From positions 1 to 11,850 of the forward strand of contig CAZPUJ010000367.1 of assembly GCA_964589725.1 (NCBI GenBank): 11,850 nucleotides of DNA, in the 5' to 3' direction. This stretch comes from CAYSHJ01 sp964589725 (GTDB lineage: Bacteria; Planctomycetota; Planctomycetia; Planctomycetales; Planctomycetaceae). A model generated the notes under the pieces. The model saw only the letters and a program-made list of their open reading frames with translations, had not been told where the DNA came from and did no database searches. Of the stretch, positions 7,497 to 11,850 are shown piece by piece. Position 1 is the stretch's first letter. Every line of letters starts with the position of its first letter. The position numbers and the translations under genes are program-made.

Positions 7497-8068
7497 GTGG
7501 TTCGCACGTCTGCGGTCAGCCGGCGCGTCACGCAGTCAAACAGGCTCTTTCGAATTCGGCCGATTGACTGATAGACCGAATTCGTCGGTCGGCCCAGCCG
7601 TTCAGCCACTTTCAAACCATTCTCGCCGGGAGCGTATCGTTGCTGGATCAGCTCGCGGTCGTCTCTTCTTAACTTACGAAGGCATTCCACTAGCGCTTCA
7701 CGACGGCGTTCGAGTTCTTCGCTGACTTCGATTGCCGCTTCAGCCACGTTGACCAAGAATTCATCGCTGAATTTCAGTCGCCCCTGTTGTTGTCGTACGC
7801 GGAATTTCAGAATCTCGTAGCTGGCAATCTTTCCCGTCCAAGCGAAGAAGTTCGTCCCTGGTTGAAACTGTGAAAACTTGCTCCAGATGATGACATTCGT
7901 GTCTTGCAGGATTTCTTCGGCATCGGTCGGGTTCGGCACTTGAGCCAGAATGAACAAAAACAACCGGCGCTGGGATTTCGTGAAGAGCTGCACAAACTCC
8001 GCGGACGGCACCCGCTCCAACGAGCTGGCATCTTCCGCCATTGGTTCGTCCGACGAATGATCAACCAT
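7493..8068 (-). CDS. ECF-type RNA polymerase sigma factor (Gemmata/Rhodopirellula/Verrucomicrobium type)
   Basis: This 191-residue sigma-70 family protein has only regions 2 and 4. Region 2 spans about 22-95, with FVQLFTKSQRRLFLFI, DAEEILQDTNVIIWSKF and FFAWTGKIASYEILKFR. Region 4 spans about 120-180, with L-R-DDRELIQQRY and a helix-turn-helix KVAERLGRPTNSVYQSIGRIRKSL. The Q-R-R-L-F-x-F-I and N-x-x-W-S-K-F patterns fit the planctomycete/verrucomicrobial ECF subfamily. It directs RNA polymerase to a dedicated promoter set in the cytoplasm. Its stop overlaps the start of the anti-sigma-like DUF1549 gene by four bases, the usual arrangement for a sigma/anti-sigma pair. ATG 8068 has no Shine-Dalgarno; ATG at 8041 is an alternative that removes nine residues. 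A GTGGGC/GCCCAC hairpin sits 10 bases upstream of ATG 8068. Confidence 0.92.
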   Translation of the reverse strand: MVDHSSDEPMAEDASSLERVPSAEFVQLFTKSQRRLFLFILAQVPNPTDAEEILQDTNVIIWSKFSQFQPGTNFFAWTGKIASYEILKFRVRQQQGRLKFSDEFLVNVAEAAIEVSEELERRREALVECLRKLRRDDRELIQQRYAPGENGLKVAERLGRPTNSVYQSIGRIRKSLFDCVTRRLTADVRTT

Positions 8069-8078
8069 GTTGGTCGTC

Positions 8079-8093
8079 GTGGGCCAAGCCCAC
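8079..8093 (-). promoter_or_regulatory. Hairpin in the sigma factor leader
   Basis: GTGGGC and GCCCAC (8079-8084 and 8088-8093) are perfect six-base arms around a three-base loop. The hairpin ends 10 bases before the sigma start codon, in the place a Shine-Dalgarno would occupy, and none is visible. It might modulate initiation. It could equally be a piece of a dispersed GC-rich palindrome, since GTGGGC/GCCCAC palindromes are common in such genomes. Confidence 0.4.
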
Positions 8094-8132
8094 CTATCGA
8101 AACCATTTGCGGGATGATGCCCGCCGATAAGA

Positions 8133-8169
8133 AAACGGAGGCATCGATCGTGCAGACCGGCCTCCGTTT
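8133..8169 (-). terminator. Rho-independent-like terminator of the DUF1549-DUF1501 operon
   Basis: AAACGGAGGC (8133-8142) and GCCTCCGTTT (8160-8169) are perfect 10-base inverted arms with a 17-base loop. On the minus strand the hairpin begins 23 bases after the DUF1501 stop codon (8193-8195), and the distal arm runs directly into a T-rich TTTTCTTATC. It therefore separates the exported-protein operon from the following sigma factor gene, which starts 65 bases further on and so probably has its own promoter. The loop is longer than ideal, so read-through is possible. Confidence 0.7.
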
Positions 8170-8192
8170 CGCATCCGATTGAAAAGTCTTCG

Positions 8193-9479
8193 TTAGCTGA
8201 TCAGTTCGGCGATCGGAGCGGCACCGTCGGCAAGTTTCATCGGCCGGCCACGCTTTGAGGTGTGAACGGTCGTTGTCGGAATGCCGAGGGCATGACACGC
8301 GGTCGCCCAAATGTTTCCCGGCAGGTACGGCTTCGTCGTGCAGGTGACTCCATCTTCATCCGTCGCGCCGACGGCCAAGCCACCCTTGAGTCCGCCACCG
8401 CCGATCATCACGGACCAACTGGCCGCCCAGTGATCGCGACCAACGTCTTGATTGATGCGCGGCGTGCGACCGAATTCACCCATCCACACGACGACGACGT
8501 CCTTGATCATCCCACGATCTTTCAGATCGCTGACCAAGGCCGCAATCGCCGTGTCCATCGACGGCAGGTTGCGGTCCTTCAGCGTGTTGAACACGTTGTT
8601 GTGCAAATCCCAGCCACCCATTCCGACTTCCACGAACGGCACGCCCGCTTCGACCAGGCGTCGAGCCATCAACAGACCGCGACCGAAATCACCGCCACGC
8701 ATCATCGTGCCGGTGCCGCAGTACTGGTCGATCATCTTCTTATCTTCTTTGTCGACCTTGAAAGCCTCCATCTGCTTCGAGGTCATCAGGTCGATCGCCT
8801 TTTTGTAAACATCCTTATGAGCCTGCGGAGCATCGCCACGCTTGGACGCAATGAAGTTGTCCTCAATGACACCCAGCATGGACAACCGTTGATTCAGACG
8901 GTTCGAGTCCACGCCATCCGACTCCGCGTTGCGAATGCGGCCGTTGCCATCGACCACGAACGCCGCGTTCGACATCCCCAAGAAACCGGGGCTACCAGGA
9001 TCACCGTTGACGGAGACGAACGACGGAATCTCCAGCTCTTTCCGCTTCGAGCCCAGTTCGTGACTCACAACCGAGCCGAAAGTCGGATGGACCACCGTCG
9101 GATTCGGAATGAACGCCGTGTGCATGAAGTAACGGCCACGGCCGTGATCAGCCTCGCGCGTGCTCATCGAGCGCACCACGTTGAGTACATCGAATTGCTG
9201 AGCAGTCTTCGGCATGTGCTCGCTGATCTGTAAGTCGCCCTTCGTGCTGATCGGCTTGAACTCGCCGCCGTTCTTGGAACCGGGTTTCAAGTCCCAAATA
9301 TCGATCGTCGGCGGACCGCCGCCCATCCACATCAGGATGCAGGCCTTTTGGTTCTTGCGAACCGTGTCTGCATGAGCGTGCAGGTGATTGATGAATTGCA
9401 AGGCGGGAATCGTGGCGGCGCTGGTCGCCAAGTGTTGCATGAAGTGTCGACGACTCATGCCGGTGGGTACGAGGTTCAT
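8193..9479 (-). CDS. DUF1501 protein with twin-arginine signal
   Basis: This 428-residue protein begins with a twin-arginine motif, MSRRHFMQHL at 8-17, followed by a modest hydrophobic stretch ending near HAHA. This predicts export of a folded, possibly metal-bearing protein by the Tat system. DUF1501 hallmarks follow: CILMWMGGGPP-IDIWDLKP, RSMSTREADHGRGRYFMHT, GMGGWDLHNN, VVVVWMGEFGRTPRIN and GRDHWAASWSVMIGGGG-KGG. The family is distantly related to sulfatases and alkaline phosphatases, and the D/H/E-rich motifs would fit metal binding, but no reaction is established. In Planctomycetota DUF1501 genes usually follow a DUF1549/DUF1553 gene, as here. The gap is 12 bases, and the AAAGGTG binding site (9484-9490, minus strand) almost touches the upstream gene's TAA. 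The two are therefore certainly one operon. The start at ATG 9479 keeps the full Tat leader. Confidence 0.92.
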   Translation of the reverse strand: MNLVPTGMSRRHFMQHLATSAATIPALQFINHLHAHADTVRKNQKACILMWMGGGPPTIDIWDLKPGSKNGGEFKPISTKGDLQISEHMPKTAQQFDVLNVVRSMSTREADHGRGRYFMHTAFIPNPTVVHPTFGSVVSHELGSKRKELEIPSFVSVNGDPGSPGFLGMSNAAFVVDGNGRIRNAESDGVDSNRLNQRLSMLGVIEDNFIASKRGDAPQAHKDVYKKAIDLMTSKQMEAFKVDKEDKKMIDQYCGTGTMMRGGDFGRGLLMARRLVEAGVPFVEVGMGGWDLHNNVFNTLKDRNLPSMDTAIAALVSDLKDRGMIKDVVVVWMGEFGRTPRINQDVGRDHWAASWSVMIGGGGLKGGLAVGATDEDGVTCTTKPYLPGNIWATACHALGIPTTTVHTSKRGRPMKLADGAAPIAELIS

Positions 9480-9491
9480 AGTTCACCTTTC

Positions 9492-11276
9492 TTAGTGGAT
9501 GAAGATAAATTCATTCGAGTTCAAAAGCGCCCAGAACATGTCTTGGTAGGCCGCCAACTTCACATCCGGGGCAACTCTCGCAAGCGCCTGAGTCGCCTGA
9601 GATTCCTTGGCGCTGGGAACGCGGCTGAGCGTCGCCAAGAACAACTTGCGGACACGATCTTTGTCCTGAGGCGACTCCGCCAAGATCGTGTTCAGGTAGC
9701 TTCCTTTCTGAGCACTGATGGCGTCCTTGATCAGTTCGCCGTTCATCATCATCAGGGCCTGCGGGATCGAGCCGTTGAACGTCGTCGATTCGTCACCCTC
9801 GTCGGTGCCGAACGCCAGAACGAACTGCTGCAGCCATTGCTGTCGCTTCTGTTCCGCCTGTTCCCAACTGGAGCGGCCCGACTTGTGAGCGTTCGTCGCG
9901 ACGAGCAGCGAATCGTAAAGCTGCTCCGCCGACATCGACTTCAGGTACATGTGAGTGAAGAGCGCCGCCGTGCCGGCCGCGGGATTGTCCTTCTCTTCGT
10001 TGGTCTTGGCCGCTTGGCTGGTGAGGTTGTATGCCTCAGAATTGCAGATCCAGCGAATAAGCTGCTTGACGTCATAGCGCGACTTCACGAACTCGACAGC
10101 GAGCCGTTCCATCAAGTCCGGATGCGACGCCGGATTATGCGGCCCGATGTCATCCACCGGTTTCGTAAAGCCAAATCCAAAGAAGTGGCCCCACGTGCGG
10201 TTGACCATCGCCGCGGCGACGAGCGGCTTCTCGCCTTCGATCATCTGCTTTGCCAATTCGGCACGCCGGTTCACGTCGTAGCCGTTCTCGTCCTGCTTCT
10301 TAATGTCATCCAGAACATCCTTGCCGAAGTACTTCGGATAGGCCGCCTCCTGAAGTCCGTTGCGACGTTCAAAGAAGACGTTCTCACCCACGCTCTCGCG
10401 CCGTATGAGCTCGGCGTAATCGAACTCGTTCCGGCCGGTCTTCATGTCGTATTTCTCATTCTCTTTCTTGCTGAGTTGTCGGAAGAACGTGTTGAACTCC
10501 CAAAACTGGCGTTGCTGCCAATCGTTGAACGGATGATTGTGGCACTGCGTGCATTGCACCTGCATGCCCATGAACAGGCGCGTCGTCTTGGCGGTCGCCT
10601 GCACGCCGTCGTCCGGCATCTGCATTTGAGCCAAGATGTAATTGACCGCTCCGTTTTCCTCGAAGTGCCCTTCGGCCGAGATGATGTCAAAAACCACTTC
10701 GTTCCACGGTCGGTTCTTGGCGAAAGCTTCGCGCAGAAACTTCTGCATTCCCTTGCGGCTGACTCGCCGAGGAGTCTGCTGACCGATCGTCAAGTTGGTC
10801 CAAATGGTGGTCCAGTTGCGAACGTAACCGGGGTCATCCAAGAGCTTGTCGATAAGCTTCGATCGCTTGGCTTTGTCCTTATCCGCGATAAAGGCCTCAA
10901 CAACTTCCATTGGCGGAACGTGACCGACGATGTCCAGATGAACGCGGCGAATCCATTCGGAGTCACTCGCAACGCTGGACGGGTCAACCTCGTTGTCGGT
11001 CCAGCCTTGCCGGATCTGTTCGTTGATGTAGGAGATCAACACGTCCGACGAACCGGTCGTAAATTCGTCGCGCTTCTTGCCAGTCGACTTGGCGTCTGGT
11101 TTCGCGTCGTCGTCGCTCTTGGCTTCCTTCGCAGTACTGGCCGCACTTGCAGCCGATGTCTTGGTCGACACTGTCTTTGATGCCGGTTCAGCGCTCAGCA
11201 AAATCGAGGCCGCACAGGCCACGGCGATTCCTGTCACCCCGCAAGCCAGTCGAAGTGTGGTCCAAAATCGAATCAT
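9492..11276 (-). CDS. Exported DUF1549/DUF1553 protein with CxxCH motif
   Basis: This 594-residue protein starts with a Sec-type signal peptide (MIRFWTTLRL, hydrophobic ACGVTGIAVACAASILL, possible cleavage near SAEPA). A low-complexity A/S/K/D linker extends to about 70. The DUF1549 region (about 75-265) contains RVHLDIVGHVPP, LLDDPGYVRNW and CTQCH at 242-246 followed by NHPFNDW. The DUF1553 region (about 330-590) contains MVNRTWGHFFGFGFTKPVDDIGPHNP, LIRWICNSEAYNLTS and SAEQLYDSLL. It ends in LLNSNEFIFIH. It is shorter than many family members because the N-terminal cytochrome C and lectin-like modules are absent. It is the first gene of an operon with DUF1501. It is clearly paralogous to the DUF1549/DUF1553 half of the protein encoded at 5262-7496. 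ATG 11276 is chosen because GGAGG lies eight bases upstream and a signal peptide follows directly. The frame stays open to 11357, but that adds 27 unlikely residues. Confidence 0.9.
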   Translation of the reverse strand: MIRFWTTLRLACGVTGIAVACAASILLSAEPASKTVSTKTSAASAASTAKEAKSDDDAKPDAKSTGKKRDEFTTGSSDVLISYINEQIRQGWTDNEVDPSSVASDSEWIRRVHLDIVGHVPPMEVVEAFIADKDKAKRSKLIDKLLDDPGYVRNWTTIWTNLTIGQQTPRRVSRKGMQKFLREAFAKNRPWNEVVFDIISAEGHFEENGAVNYILAQMQMPDDGVQATAKTTRLFMGMQVQCTQCHNHPFNDWQQRQFWEFNTFFRQLSKKENEKYDMKTGRNEFDYAELIRRESVGENVFFERRNGLQEAAYPKYFGKDVLDDIKKQDENGYDVNRRAELAKQMIEGEKPLVAAAMVNRTWGHFFGFGFTKPVDDIGPHNPASHPDLMERLAVEFVKSRYDVKQLIRWICNSEAYNLTSQAAKTNEEKDNPAAGTAALFTHMYLKSMSAEQLYDSLLVATNAHKSGRSSWEQAEQKRQQWLQQFVLAFGTDEGDESTTFNGSIPQALMMMNGELIKDAISAQKGSYLNTILAESPQDKDRVRKLFLATLSRVPSAKESQATQALARVAPDVKLAAYQDMFWALLNSNEFIFIH

Positions 11277-11505
11277 TATGGCAACCTCCGACAGCACCGT
11301 TTGCTTGAGCCTAGGTGGAATACTATCTTGCGACCCGCGTTCCGAACGAACGGGCAAGAACTCTGAGCAATTATGTACCTGAATTGCCTCAGAGACGTTC
11401 GTAGCATTCTGGCGAATTCCTTGATCCGGCTGCTACTCTACCGACTTAACTAACGCTGCGAAAGCGAGTTGAGTCCTTTACACGGTCAACCGTCAAGGAG
11501 TTTCC
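11277..11505. promoter_or_regulatory. Divergent intergenic region with palindromes
   Basis: These 229 bases must carry promoters for the leftward DUF1549-DUF1501 operon and the rightward SDR. GGAGG for the leftward gene is at 11285-11289 and AAGGAG for the rightward gene at 11495-11500. Three inverted repeats are visible. CGTTC-C-GAACG is at 11338-11348. CTCTGAGCAATT (11361-11372) pairs with AATTGCCTCAGAG (11382-11394), 12 pairs with one bulged C and a nine-base loop. ACGGT-CA-ACCGT is at 11482-11493. They are candidate operators or leader hairpins. I could not assign -35/-10 boxes with confidence. Confidence 0.5.
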
Positions 11506-11850
11506 ATGACTGCGGAGCCCCAACGACTGTCCGGCCGGGTCGCGGTCGTTACTGGCGGAGCGAGCGGGATTGGCCAAGCCACCGCCAAGCTGTTCGCACG
11601 GCACGGGGTTACCGTGTTTGTGGGGGATTATCGCTTACCGTCCGAAACGGAAGCGTCGCTCCGCGATCTGGGAATTCATGCATCGCAGTGCGATGTTTGC
11701 CAAGTTAGCGACTTGCAACGTCTGATCGACGGTGCCGCCCGTTCGACCGGGCGGCTGGACGTCCTCGTCAACAATGCCGGGATTGGCATGGTCAAACAAA
11801 TCGGTGAAGTCACCGAATCGGATTGGGACAATTGCCTGGACACGAATCTC
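11506..11850 (+). CDS. Short-chain dehydrogenase/reductase, N-terminal part (runs off the window)
   Basis: The first 115 codons of a classical SDR are present. The Rossmann motif TGGASGIGQA is at about 16-25, an acidic residue follows the second strand in VGDYR, and NNAG is at about 91-94 within LDVLVNNAGIG. The final residues (WDNCLDTNL) are the usual helix leading to the N-x-L strand before the catalytic serine. The Ser-Tyr-Lys active site lies beyond the right edge, so activity and subfamily cannot be judged. Asp in place of a basic residue suggests NAD preference. The start is well supported by AAGGAG at 11495-11500, five bases before ATG. It is divergent from the DUF1549-DUF1501 operon, so a functional link with it is not implied. 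It is not a close copy of the HSD10-like SDR at 1138-1902, which has GGSSGLG and CAG instead. Confidence 0.9.
   Translation, partial: MTAEPQRLSGRVAVVTGGASGIGQATAKLFARHGVTVFVGDYRLPSETEASLRDLGIHASQCDVCQVSDLQRLIDGAARSTGRLDVLVNNAGIGMVKQIGEVTESDWDNCLDTNL

Noticed and set aside
8262..9233. Open frame of 323 codons on the plus strand opposite the DUF1501 gene
   Set aside because: Antisense shadow with H/R-rich composition and no domain; the opposite strand encodes all DUF1501 hallmarks.
9348..11180. Open frame of 610 codons on the plus strand opposite the DUF1549/DUF1553 gene
   Set aside because: The protein is rich in R, V, H and L with no recognisable motif and lies fully antisense to a gene with clear domains, signal peptide and ribosome binding site. 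Long antisense frames are expected from codon bias in GC-rich DNA.
1..11850. CRISPR array, tRNA or rRNA genes, toxin-antitoxin or phage defence system
   Set aside because: No regularly spaced repeats, cloverleaf or rRNA-like sequence, and no nuclease, methylase or toxin family was recognised in any plausible frame.

Overview
The window looks like chromosomal DNA from a member of the Planctomycetota. The evidence is two DUF1549/DUF1553 proteins and a DUF1501 protein (families expanded in Planctomycetota and, less so, Verrucomicrobiota), an ECF-type sigma factor of the Gemmata/Rhodopirellula/Verrucomicrobium kind, and moderately GC-rich, loosely packed genes. I see no tRNA, rRNA, CRISPR array or phage genes. 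The only mobile-element trace is the last 41 codons of a DDE transposase (IS4-like by its C-terminus) at the left edge.

Layout, left to right. 2-127 (+): transposase C-terminus. 157-1026 (+): TatD-type metal-dependent hydrolase resembling EboB. 1138-1902 (-): HSD10-like short-chain dehydrogenase. 2017-3696 (-): fatty-acyl-CoA synthetase, separated from the dehydrogenase by a strong G+C hairpin at 1975-2001. 3918-5090 (+): acetyl-CoA acetyltransferase (thiolase), divergent from the synthetase. 5262-7496 (-): membrane-anchored protein with an anti-sigma/FecR-like N-terminus fused to DUF1549 and DUF1553. 7493-8068 (-): ECF sigma factor, overlapping that gene by four bases. 8133-8169: terminator. 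8193-9479 (-): Tat-exported DUF1501 protein. 9492-11276 (-): Sec-exported DUF1549/DUF1553 protein. 11506-11850 (+): start of a second short-chain dehydrogenase that runs off the window.

Two functional blocks stand out. The first (1138-5090) supplies a fatty acid activating enzyme, an NAD-dependent 3-hydroxyacyl-CoA dehydrogenase candidate and a thiolase, which are three of the steps of beta-oxidation. Acyl-CoA dehydrogenase and enoyl-CoA hydratase are not in view. The second (5262-11276) contains two adjacent minus-strand transcription units. One is an exported DUF1549/DUF1553 plus DUF1501 pair ending at a hairpin terminator. The other is a sigma factor translationally coupled to what looks like its own membrane anti-sigma factor, whose extracytoplasmic part is a paralogue of the exported DUF1549/DUF1553 protein, including a CxxCH haem-binding motif. 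This suggests a regulatory circuit in which the sensor domain is a copy of an enzyme or structural protein encoded next door. That is the most interesting feature of the window, and its regulatory role is inference.
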